Both the position numbers and the translations under genes were made by a program. Positions 23,463-34,219 of a stretch of DNA of 64,000 nt are shown piece by piece. The notes beneath the pieces are model-generated. The model was not told the DNA's origin, searched no databases, and was given only the letters and a program-made list of their open reading frames with translations. Within the stretch, counting starts at the first letter, position 1. Every line of letters starts with the position of its first letter. Location: assembly GCA_947000775.1 (NCBI GenBank), contig CAMQGK010000144.1:7611001-7675000 (forward strand), written 5' to 3'. Origin of the DNA: Pterois miles. Its lineage: Eukaryota; Chordata; Actinopteri; Perciformes; Scorpaenidae.

Positions 23463-24736
23463 TTTACTTTTTCTATTAGTTAGAGAGCAATCATCTGGTT
23501 AAATGCTTAATATTCATAGCTTAGGACTTCAAGGTACTGGAAAAAAGGTCGTTATTACCGATATATCACATCACAGAAGGCCAAAAGTCTGAATATTACA
23601 CTATGGCATTGGTCAGAAATCAAATTTGTTTAACATTACAGGGGTGATGTACAATCTCATAGTCCAAATATACCGTACTGTCAGTTTATACTTTTTCTGG
23701 CATGTTGGTACCTGGGCACACAAGCTGGGGGCTTGTGAGTGAGACCTGAAAACATACCTACTGCATGAGAGACAACATTTAAAACATGCACAGAGGGAGA
23801 GTGAGACAATAAAACCGTGCACACAGAGGGAGAGTGAGACAAGGACATTATTCACACATAGGAAGAAAGACAAAAGGTGAAGTTGCTTCTCCAAGAGGAT
23901 GACGATCCAGATCCTGATACTCTGGAATGAGGCACCAACAGTCAAGGTGGTGTTGCTTGGCCATGCTGTTGCCTTTGTAGCTCAAAGTGTGAACATAGCT
24001 TTTGCCTGCTAGACCAAGCTACATAATGGGGGCCCTACTCCCCCCGGACAAGGTGAGGTGGCTGACTTTATGTTTGGCCGTTTTGAAGGACTCAATGGAT
24101 TTCTCTGCCTGCAACTCATTTACAACCCCCACCTGAGCTAAATGCAAGATAATTTGCCTAAAGGTCAGAGGTCACTTTGTGCACAGTTAAGATGTGATAT
24201 ATTACCACAACATATTGAAACAGGGAGATACAGAGGCATAATTGAAGACCAAAGACTGTCAACACTGTGAACTAAATGAGGTTCAGAACGAAATTCATTT
24301 CATCTTGTCCACTACATCATGATTTACAACAAAAAATTATTTTAAAAAGTTCATGTTCCTGGTTTAGATTTGAGACTGGAGCCTTAATTGAATATGTTTT
24401 TGTATTTTCTGGATATTTTTCTAAAGCATAGGATGGGAGGAGAAAAGTAAGATGCAATAGATCAATCTTTCATGCCTTTTTGTGATGATTAGACTTGTGT
24501 CTTGTGCTTAGGGGGCTGTGTTTGCATATCTGTGATTGTATATCTATTGTTTTTCCATTGTGGCATTTATCCTGGAGCATTATTAGTGGGAGGTTCATGT
24601 TCACCATTATGTCTGGATGATGCTGGTGTATTGTGCTGTTAGATGGTGGTGGACTAACATGCCAGAAGGATGGATCTGTTGTTAGATAATGTGTCTGACT
24701 AAGGGATGGGTTATGTAAATGACAGACACAAACATA

Positions 24737-24773
24737 ATTCATTCATTCATTCATTCATTCATTCATTCATTCA
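24737..24773. repeat. (ATTC)n microsatellite
   Basis: About nine tandem ATTC units. Confidence 0.95.
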
Positions 24774-24929
24774 GACATTTTCAAGTCTAAAACCAGCGCT
24801 GTAATTCCCATCATTGCCTGTTGGTGGTGTTTGTGTAGAAGTGCAGGTTACAGGCTAATTGCTGGATTAACCGGCCTCAGGTGTGTGATGGATCCAGCCA
24901 CCCACCACCACCACCACTCTTTGTAAGGT

Positions 24930-25083
24930 TTTTGCCGGATCTGCGCCACGGAGGATAGCTGTGGATTCATGATAAAGTTGCGCTGCGTTGATCACAAACG
25001 TGGCACACAGACTGTGAAGTTAAAGTACTCGGACTATTAGCTGCAGCCGGACTGAAGCCCAACAACAGCTGACCCGCATACAG
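24930..25083 (+). promoter_or_regulatory. CpG-rich patch, possible first exon with a GT donor
   Basis: Local clustering of CpGs in AT-rich surroundings, ending CATACAG followed by GTCGGT. No long ORF. It may be a transcription start of an unrecognised plus-strand RNA, or chance. Confidence 0.2.
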
Positions 25084-25429
25084 GTCGGTGTTTCTAGCTA
25101 GCTGTCTGGCTAACTGTAATCGGCTGCTTGTGTACTTCGTCTGGTGTTTCAGCGTGTATTGTGTGTTCATACTACTACTAAGTACTTTAGAACTAACTAA
25201 AGAAGTAATGAGACATGTTAAAGGAAGGCTCGGTAATATGCGACGCTGCTTCAGCTAATCATTGGTATTATTTCTAATCAATATGCAGAGCGCAGTTCCT
25301 CTAAGGTCATAAATCAGAGTCCTCGTGTTGAGGTTAGGATCCAGTAAATGTTGTCATACAGGCTACTTGATTGTTGCCCTCATAGCAGTTTGTTGGATTT
25401 GATCATCCGCTGTAGGCTAAGTTTCCACA

Positions 25430-26345
25430 TTTTTCTTGCAAAATGTGTTTCTGTATTTTTTTAATAATATAAATCTTTATTTAACGTTTGCAAGATACAA
25501 ACAACAGAACAATTAGCCATTTCAGCTCATTTGTACAGATTAAAAAAAACAATGTGTAACAGACTTGAGAAAAACAATAGAAGAAGAAGAAGAAGATCTA
25601 CCTTTATTAGTCCCACAATGGGGAAATTCAATTTACACTCTGTTAAACTCATACATGGTACATGCAGACCTGAAACACACATACATGCATTAATGGAGAG
25701 ATGTCAGAGTGAGGGGGCTGCTCCTGACAAGCACCCCGAGCAGTTGGGGGTTTGGTGCCTTGCTCAGGGGCACCTCGGCAGTGCCCAAGAGGTAAACTGG
25801 CACCTCTCCAGCTACCAGTTCACACTCAGTTTTTGGTCCATGTCGGGACTTGAACCGGTGACCCTCCGGTTCCCAAGCCAACTCCCTACAGACTGAGCTA
25901 CTGCCGCCCCCATGCCGCCAATACATATCAATATTATGAACTTAGAAACAAGAGAACTTAGTTGAAAACATCTGAATGTGTTTGAATCATCAAGATACAT
26001 TTCTTATTAGTAATGAATTTAAGAGACTTAAAATAATAATTAACTTCAATCAGAAATGGTTTAAATGATGGAGTCGAATTTTGAAATTTACTTTTATGGA
26101 TATGAAATTTTCCTAATGAAATATAGAGGTTGACAATAGAGCATTTTTTTTTTCTTTGGATTCAAAGTAAGTAATAATGCTCTTCTTTTCTATATTGATT
26201 TTATATTTTGTTTTACAATTTATATAGTTCTCAAGTTCTCTCCAAAAAGTGCTACCGTATAAGCAATCATAAAACAAGAGAGTAACATTTTGAAGTTCAG
26301 TTTTACAAAAGGTGCACTTGTTAAAGTGTTTCTGTAATGTCGTTG
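25430..26345 (-). pseudogene. L1-like LINE 3' fragment (interrupted by a SINE)
   Basis: Read on the minus strand, 26345 down to about 26110 encodes the Cys-rich C-terminus typical of L1 ORF2: FNKCTFCKTELQNVTLLFYDC followed by STFWRELENYI. Related coding blocks with stops follow to about 25980. An AT-rich 3' tail continues below the SINE at 25580-25911. It is dead. Confidence 0.65.
25580..25911 (-). mobile_element. tRNA-derived SINE, minus-strand copy
   Basis: The reverse complement starts GGGGGCGGCAGTAGCTCAGT (A-box region) and has a perfect B box GGTTCAAGTCC at 25846-25856. It ends in ACTAATAAAGGTAGATC plus CTT repeats. It matches 48636-48959 almost completely, so both are recent copies. 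It is inserted within an L1-like fragment. Confidence 0.9.
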
Positions 26346-27660
26346 TAGAGCAGAGCTGTGAAGTCCTGATGATCTGGACTCTCCCCGTCTCCTCTGATCC
26401 TGTAACTTCTGTCTGGTAAGCCAACAGCTGTTTATTGTGGGGAACATAATGGTGCTTTTGAAACGGTGCTGTGTTTACCTTCATGTCGCATTCAGGGCCT
26501 CATGAGGGGATAGTTTCTGAAAGCTCTGAGTGTACGACTTGTGACGTGTTTGTTGGCTTTTTGAGAAGCCCATGGAGGTTCATTTATCGGTGCATAATAA
26601 CTTCATATGAGACAGTATATTGAAATTTTAGTCATATTGTTTTCTTGGTAATTTTATAATATGTCTGAGAAATGTTGATATTCTCAGCGACCTCATCTTT
26701 CTGTCATTGTGTCTTTGCATTTCCTTCATCATGTTACCCACTTGCTAGCTTGCTAAACTGTTAGCCTCTGTTATATTAATATAGCCGTTGCTTAGCAGCA
26801 GCGTTCTTCACGACTTAACCATTTGAACACCACGTAGATCGTGTACAGCACTTCCCACCTGGTAAACACGGTAAACACGACCCCATGTGAAGGCACCAAG
26901 AGTCATCACAATTATGATGAGCATTGATGGTGCTTTCAAAGTTGTGAAGAACACCGCTGCTAATCAGCGACAATGTTAGTGTTACCGTCTGAGTCTAGAA
27001 GCTACAGAGGCTAACAATTTAGCAACCTAGCAAGTGGGTAACATAACGCAAAAAATACAGTGGTATAAAGGCAAAGGTAAAAGATGAGGCCATTGGGAAT
27101 ATCAACATTTTCCTCAGACATATTATAACATTATGAAGAAAAATATGACTAAATTACAATATACTGTACAATATTAACTTATGATGCACCGATAAATGAA
27201 CTCCCATGAGCTCCACCATTTCTCACAATGTCAACAAACACGTGACAGCTTGTGAACTCTGAGCTTTCAGAAACTTTCCATTTGCGAGATCATGAATATG
27301 ACATGAGGAACCAACTCGTAAACAGTAAACGCAACACCATTTGAAGGGGCCATGAGTCCTATGGTGCCTTCAAATGAAAGTCGTGAACTACTGTTGACAA
27401 CATGGGAAGTCGTGTACCGGTACATGATGTGCTTGATGTTCAGGTGGTGAAGTCCTGAAGTCCTATGCAACAGCAAGATTAACGTTTCTGTCAACATCTA
27501 GAAGCCACAGAGGCTAACAGTTTAGCAAGCTAGCGAGTGGGTAACAACGCAGGAGACGTGAAGGCATAATGAAAAAGATAATAACAGAGCTGTGAAGTCT
27601 TCATGATCTGGACTCTGGTCCTCTGATTGTGCAACTTCTGTCTGTAAGCCAACAACTCGG
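26345..27660. repeat. Foldback mosaic repeat
   Basis: Arms of about 26430-26870 and 26890-27345 are inverted copies: TTTCTGAAAGCTCTGAG / CTCTGAGCTTTCAGAAA, CATTTATCGGTGCATAA / ATGCACCGATAAATG and CTTGCTAAACTGTTAGCCTC / GAGGCTAACAATTTAGC. Another partial arm is at 27345-27585. Direct repeats flank it, 26349-26425 and 27590-27650 (CAGAGCTGTGAAGTC...AACTTCTGTCTG). No ORF. Confidence 0.75.
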
Positions 27661-28190
27661 ACATTACTGCTTGGAATAGATTGATCACCTCTAACAATAG
27701 AGTGAGCCGATGATGATAATGCTGAGGAGTAAGAATAGATTTACAAGTAAAAGCCTGTAAATAGTAAATGGGCTATGATTGCCTGCTGCAGACTTCTTGT
27801 TTTATGTCGTCGGCCTACAGAAATATTTGTGTATAAAAGTCACTCAACAATATAAGAATAGCCCAAGAGCTCCACCTAACAATTATTTTCACTGTCGATT
27901 AATCTGTTGATTATACTCTCGATTAATAAATTAGTTGTTTGGTCTGTAAAATGTCAGAAAATGGAAGAAATTGTTAGTATTTCCAAGACCAAGATGACGT
28001 CCTCAAATATCTAGTTTGTCGACAACTCAAAGATATTTAGTTTTCTGTCACAGATGAGAAAAGAAACCAGAAAATATTCACATTTTTTTTCTTCAAAAAT
28101 GATTCAAACTGATTAATCATTTATCAAAATAGTTGCTGATTAATTTTGTAGTTGGCAACTAATCGATTAAGTGTTGCAGCTCTTGCTAGG
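27620..28190. repeat. Inverted copy of the bcap29 exon 1/intron 1 region
   Basis: It matches the reverse complement of 19300-19810. The end nearest 27630 carries CAACTTCTGTCTG-GTAAGCC with one deleted G relative to the bcap29 donor. The far half includes GATTAATC-type dispersed-repeat sequence. Confidence 0.75.
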
Positions 28191-28460
28191 ATATAATTCA
28201 TTGACAGTGAATTTCTTGAAATAGCAATATTAGTCTAAAGTGTGTACTAGAGCACATCAGATTTTGAGGCTGATACTGGTGTCAATATTTGAGTGTGAAA
28301 TATAGGAATGGGAATATTTTGTTTGATAATCATTTTTTTGATCGCCTGTATTGTGCTGACTCTGAGCAGATGATTTAACAGTTGAAACATAAACTCCTCA
28401 GGGCTCTTTGGTGGGCGTACTATGTATTGACATCTTAGTACTGCAGTTTCTTATTTATCA

Positions 28461-28740
28461 GCATGTTCCTCCATACTGGCCTCCCTTCACTGCCTCCCTG
28501 TGCGGTTTATGATTGATTTTATTGTTTACCTACAAATCATTAAATGGGCTAGCTCCAACCTATCTCTCTGACCTTTTACAACCATACATCTCATCGAGGT
28601 CACTCAGGTCAGCCGGCCAGCTGCTCCTTGTTGTCCCTAGATCAAGGTTGAAACACAGGGGAGACCGTATGTGAGGCCCCTACATGGCCTGTTTTTAAAT
28701 CCCCTCTTAAAAGACATTTATATTATCTGGCTTTTAACTC
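28461..28740 (+). pseudogene. LINE reverse transcriptase C-terminal relic
   Basis: The plus strand encodes blocks typical of L2/CR1-like fish LINEs: FTYKSLNGLAPTYLSDLLQ, YISSRSLRSA.QLLLVVPRSR and FKSPLKRHLY, with stops and frameshifts. No intact ORF. Confidence 0.7.
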
Positions 28741-29114
28741 ACTGTGAGAGGTGCGTTTCAACGGTATTGTCCTCTTTTACTTTGTTGTTTTGCTATATTA
28801 TGATTGTGCAGCACTTTTGTCAGCTGTTGTTTTTAAATCTGCTTTACAAATCGGATTGGATTTCTGTTATCAGCAAACATACAATATGGTGCAGGCGTGT
28901 ACAATATACAGTATCTGATACTCTAATATCAGCCAGTGCTCATGGTCAGGCTCTTGTCTGAACCATTTTGATGACTTGAAATTTGGGAAATTGACTTGGA
29001 CTTGTCAAACAGAACAATAAAGCTCTTTTTATATTTTTGAACTGTCATTGGACCATATTAAAAAAATGTGAATGGGGGAATGCTGACATGTAGTATAAAG
29101 TTCATTTACCATCT

Positions 29115-29750
29115 ACAACATTACACCTCAAGTCAATATGGTAACAAAAAAATCTAATAGATATTGCCATGTAACTTCTCCAGTTTACATTAAGAAAATT
29201 ATTTTTTTTTGTATGAAAATGCATGTTTAAATATGGAAATGAGTCATCTTATTAAAGATTGTGCTAATTGGCATACATATCCAGAGCCAATCTGAACATT
29301 GGATAAAGACAGGTGAGAGTCAAAGGTTAAAGAGAGCGATGGAAAATCTCTTCAATAAATCAGAAAATACTGTCAGCAGCCATAAAAAGTCTTTTTATTT
29401 CTTTTAATTATGCCATGTTTTTAGGAATAAAATCAGGCTATGAATGATCAATCTGTAGAAACCTTCAGAATATAGAAAGGAATGAAACTGGAAAGTTTGG
29501 TGGATGTAAGTGCAGCTGAAGTGGAGATTTCTGGCTCAGTGAGCAGAAAAAGCCTTTAAAGATGTATGTATTATGCTATTCCACACATTTTGCAAGACAC
29601 TACAGGTGAATAGGGTAAAAACTCAAACTATTAGATATCACCAAGAAACTTCCCCAGTTGATTACTTACATTAAGACAGCTGATTTTTGTATTACATATT
29701 TCTGAAATTTCATGTTTAAATATACTAATGAGGCATTATCTAAAGCTAAC
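29115..29750. repeat. Pair of diverged direct repeats
   Basis: Segments at about 29115-29265 and 29610-29750 share AACTTC.CCAGTT, TTACATTAAGA, TTCATGTTTAAATAT and ATGAG.CAT in the same order. They look like two copies of one old repeat. The surrounding 29.0-31.2 kb has no supported gene. Confidence 0.45.
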
Positions 29751-31291
29751 TTCTGGTGAATTTAGGAGAAATCTACAGATGCAAAAAGACAAAGAAGTAA
29801 AATAAACACCTAAATGGGTATTTTGAATAAAAATAAAAAAATAAAAAAGACATGTTATGGAAGCAGAATAGCCCAAAATCTCAAAACTGCCCAGTGCATG
29901 AAAAAACAACGAAGTGTATCCCGTCAGCAGCTAAACAGTGACTGGACTCTTTTAATGCTTGTTACACCCCTACATTAAGCTAGCTGCAGCTGCATGTACT
30001 AGAACAGACCATTAAGCACAAGCAGGCAAGTGTTAGCTTGTTCTTTTTGTATGTTTGTGTAATAAATCTCTGTAGATGTGGAGGATGTGAGTGATTTTGA
30101 GACTGAGATTGCCAAACTCAGTGGGTGTGTTGCAGTTTGAACAATGTGCCTTATTTGGATTATGATATATAGACTGTTTGTTGTTGTATAATGAAATAAG
30201 GTCAGATGATGAATTCACAGCATATTATTGCCCTTGCTGTATGGACTGTTTCCCAGCAACGCTATTTCAAGATGCACGTACAGATAGGGGGCAGAAAACA
30301 GAGTTTCACAGAGAGCTGTGGAGGGGGAGTTGTTGTGTGGTTAACTGTGCGAATCACAAAAATGTTGGGTGAGAAATGGAAATGTTTAGTATCGAACAAG
30401 TCAACACTCCTTTTCAGCACAGAGTGCATATTTACATGCGTCCAGGGATCTGGTCAGATCTCAGAGGATGTTTTTTCCCCAGAAAGTGGTGCAGGGAAAA
30501 CACCTGGTTTAAGGTAACGCAGTACACTCTGGTGCTGCATGTTTATGGCTAGTTTAATTATAGGAGCAATATTTTTACCATGCGACGTGGTGAAGTCTGG
30601 TATTTCAGTTTTGTAGAGAAGGCAGATTGTGAATTTGGATATTGAATCACATCATAATGTGTTAGTTAGAGCTGCAGTATCAGTAGTCTATACTGTATGT
30701 GGCATGCTGTAAGAATTACTAAAAAGTGAAGAAAAATGTCCTCATTCTCTCCTTACTTTCTATTAAAGAGCCAGCTAGTGCTCACCTTTTGTTCGGACAA
30801 TTCGGTCATAATGAGTTTTAAGTCCATCCAAGCCCAGCATCGTCTATGCATAAATTGAATGGGACCTTTACTTCAGGAACCCTGGACACTCAAAATAACT
30901 TCTGCCGCTTTGCAATTCTATTGTGAAACGAGGACACTTGGAGGAGAATGGAGTCTGTTTAAAAAGTAATAGTCTCTTTTGGCTTTAATAATACAAATCG
31001 TCACCATGTAACTTTGCAGACTCAAGCTGCCAGGCTGCAGTAGTGAGCTCTGTTGTGTTGGTCCCATTCACACACAAGACTGGTGGTATAATCGGCAGAC
31101 AGTAGGGAGAGCTGGAGGGCAGCAATCTCCTCTCTGCTGGCTCCCCTCTCACACATGGTGGTTGACACTCTGTCACTGCCTGATAGAACAATTGGACTGA
31201 CGCATAGCTGTGTGCACATGCTGTACGGACATAGCTGCACATGCAGGAGTAGAATAGATGCACATACCCATGATCCACCACTGACCGGCAG

Positions 31292-31293
<2 letters not shown>

Positions 31294-31356
<63 letters not shown>
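31294..31356. repeat. (CA)n microsatellite
   Basis: About 31 CA units. The overlapping long ORFs are low-complexity readings of this tract. Confidence 0.97.
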
Positions 31357-31358
<2 letters not shown>

Positions 31359-31497
31359 GACTACTGGGCATTCGGCCATGTCGGCACCTCTGACTTGTTT
31401 TTGTCCTTCACATTTTTGGTTTAGTGAGATAAGAATATGCTCGTCAGTCCTTTTGTCTGAGTCACAAGGATGATGATTCACAATGTAATAGAAGTCG

Positions 31498-31890
31498 GGC
31501 TGTCAGTCGATTCAACTGTTTAATCGCGATCAAAATCACACAAATTCATCGCTTATTTTTCATCCGTTCAAAAAGTACCTTTTAAAGAGAGATTTGACAT
31601 GTATTTAATAGTCTTATCAAAGTGTGAGTGGGCTAATTTGCTTGCTTTATTCAAATGTATGTATATATTTATTATTGGAAATCAATTAACACAAAACAAT
31701 GACAACTATTGTCCAGAAGCCTCACTTTGGCATGAAAAATGTGCTCAGATCATAACATGGCAAATTCAAATCCACATATCACAATTCATCCACATATCTT
31801 TAGATCAGAGATCGAGCAACCCCTTTGAAAATGGCCACGGCAGTTTCTCCTTGCCAAAATTTAGTGTGAAACGTTATTTGTCCATGACAG
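31498..31890 (+). mobile_element. MITE, GGGCTGTC family, truncated copy 4
   Basis: It begins GGGCTGTCAGTCGATTCAAC and shares AGAGATTTGACATGTATTTAAT and AATCAATTAACACAAAACAATGAC with the copies at 20145 and 21688. The right terminus is missing. Confidence 0.6.
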
Positions 31891-31899
31891 GCTAGCACG

Positions 31900-33500
31900 A
31901 CAAGATTGTGCTGAGGCCAATATGTCTTCATAAAAATGCTATTTTTTAAAGTTATTATTATAATAATACGACAATATTCTCTATTTTGGTATGCATGTAA
32001 AGGTCCCTGTTTACCCCCTAGGATTAATTTGTTCTCTGATGACTGGATAATAAAGAAAAGCACTTCATGTGTCATTAAAAGTCTGCTCTCGCCTGATAAC
32101 GATAGGGAACAGTAATCTATACACAGCATTGATTCAATGGCACACAGGTTTATTATGTTTCTCCAATAACACACAATGATGCCATTAAGGTCATACTAGC
32201 CTTAACCCATATTGTCTGCCCTTGATTCCTGGTTTCTACCTGAGCCATAGATTTTCTTGTACGGGGATTATAGGTTGTATATCAGTCATATATCTCCCCG
32301 CTCTGTAAAGTGTCCCTCCATCTCGCTACAGCAAATGTGGCTTGGTGAGAGTAACATTTGGAAAATGACCACAAGCAACAATTTGTCAAGCTGTGCTGGC
32401 TAGTGTGCTCAATTCACTTTCTTCTTCTCTACGATAGCAGAATTACAGTTGAGTGTTCGCTGACCTAATGCAATAGAGGCTCCATACGGACAGAGTAATG
32501 TGATTTCCCAGGCTTTTATTCTGTGTCTGTGGCTGGATAGAGAGGAGCCCTGAAGAGATGGCATCTGAATTGGGGATGGCTGCGAGCGAGAGAGGGAGGG
32601 ACATAATGTATGTGATAGGGACACCAGTAAATATCAGCCTTGATGTGGAGTACAGGGCAGAAGGAAAAGGACACATCAGGGTCAAGCGATTCTATAACAC
32701 GGCTGACGGTGAAGCCTCATTGAACCTCTGCTATTGAGCTTGGCAGTATATTGACCTATTTTTTCTCTGCAGGTCACCTCGGGTTAGAGATGTAGTAGCG
32801 GCCTGCTAAGCTATCCAATATGCTAACCAGCGATGCTGACCTTGAGATGGCAGCCGTTCAGAAATGTCTACTTTAATGAAAGTGGTCCCATGTGGGCCAA
32901 AATGAAACATGGAACCACACAATCAATATAGTAACAGTCATAACAATAAAGTAGGGCTGTGCAATAGAACGAGATATATAAAAACATCAAAACAATATAA
33001 AAATGTCTGTTGTATACATTTTTTTTAATCTGGTTTCTACTGCAATATAAGCTAGACATGTATTTATTTTTTTCCCTCTACTAATAATAATAATAATAGA
33101 GAAATGAGAACGAATTCAAGCATTTCACACAGAAGGCTATACAAAAAAGGCTTTACCATGTGGTTATTTCATATAAACTATTTATTGAATTGCCAGAAAA
33201 CCTGCTGTATCATGATATACAGTATATTGTTATCAAGATATGAAATGCTCTATATCATGATAGAAGATATTGGCTAATAGCCCAGCCTTACAATAAAGGT
33301 AGATCATACTATCATCAGCTGAGTTCAGAGTTTAAACATAAATGCTAGTACTTGCCTCAAAATATTAGATTATTTGGGATTATATACAGAATAAAAAGGA
33401 AAAATGAGACACAAGACTGACTAAACTGTACTGCATTTGTGTCATGCATGTAATTGTTATCAATAACATGCTAAACAGGCCTGTTTATGTTTGTCATGTA
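31900..33500. other. Intergenic, no feature recognised
   Basis: AT-rich sequence without convincing ORFs, RNA genes or well-bounded repeats. Confidence 0.5.
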
Positions 33501-33511
33501 GATTTTAAGTT

Positions 33512-33761
33512 GGGATGCACTGATAGTAATACCTGGGTTACGGGTATCGATCCAGTACCAGTGTTTAATTAATCAAGTGTAAACCTTTTTAAGTTAGCAA
33601 CAAATTGGTCAAAACTTAAATTACAGGAATCAAACATTCAGTATATAATATCTGTAGTATAGTATATAAACATAGAATTGAACAGATTGGCCCCATTGTC
33701 ACCAGTCCAGCTGTTTGAGTCAGTATCGGCCAGATATCCAATCTGGTATCGGTGCATCCCT
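33512..33761. mobile_element. hAT-like MITE with GGGATGCAC ends, copy 1
   Basis: The ends GGGATGCACTGATA and TATCGGTGCATCCC are inverted repeats of the type common in non-autonomous hAT elements. The interior CCTTTTTAA.TTAGCAACAAAT and TTGGTCAAAACTTAAAT recur at 46877. Confidence 0.65.
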
Positions 33762-34147
33762 AGTTTTAAGCTTCATTAACCTGTATTTTTACAATATTTT
33801 TAGTCCTTAATAAGCTAATTTACTTGATAAGCAAGAATATGTCTAGGCTCTGTTGCATTTTCTTTGCCTTGGATGGTCAATATCAGCATTTGCTTAATGT
33901 AACTTTAAAATTAAATTCATCATAATAATGAGATTGAGACAAAATTGACGTCACCGGTCATTGCCTAATGTCCCCAACAACATTTAACAACAAACCCCAA
34001 ACCTCTGGATCATGTTTTGGAACAGATCCAGTTTTTAAGCTGAATATTTCAAGAACATACTGGAGCCCTTTTAGCAGCTATTTGACAGAACTATGCCATT
34101 TTAAGTAAAAGTGCATTCGCTCTGATCTTGAATCAGTTTTATTTGTG

Positions 34148-34151
<4 letters not shown>

Positions 34152-34216
<65 letters not shown>
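34152..34216. repeat. (TA)n then (TG)n microsatellite
   Basis: About 27 TA units followed by short TG units. Confidence 0.97.
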
Positions 34217-34219
34217 GAG

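Larger units (their letters stand above)
19911..24740. other. Intergenic, no supported gene
   Basis: Besides the two MITEs, nothing coding is convincing. A 72-codon minus-strand ORF at 23244-23462 is listed separately. A roughly 25-bp near-duplicate (CACAGAGGGAGAGTGAGACAA) occurs at 23789 and 23822. Confidence 0.5.

Noticed and set aside
25531..26000. ORFs of 62-121 codons around 25.5-26.0 kb, and similar ones at 48.5-49.0 kb
   Set aside because: Chance readings through the tRNA-derived SINE; the two loci share them because they share the SINE.
30985..31481. Overlapping ORFs of 89-128 codons around the CA tract
   Set aside because: They are translations of a (CA)n/(TG)n microsatellite (runs of CV or TH) with no conserved domain.
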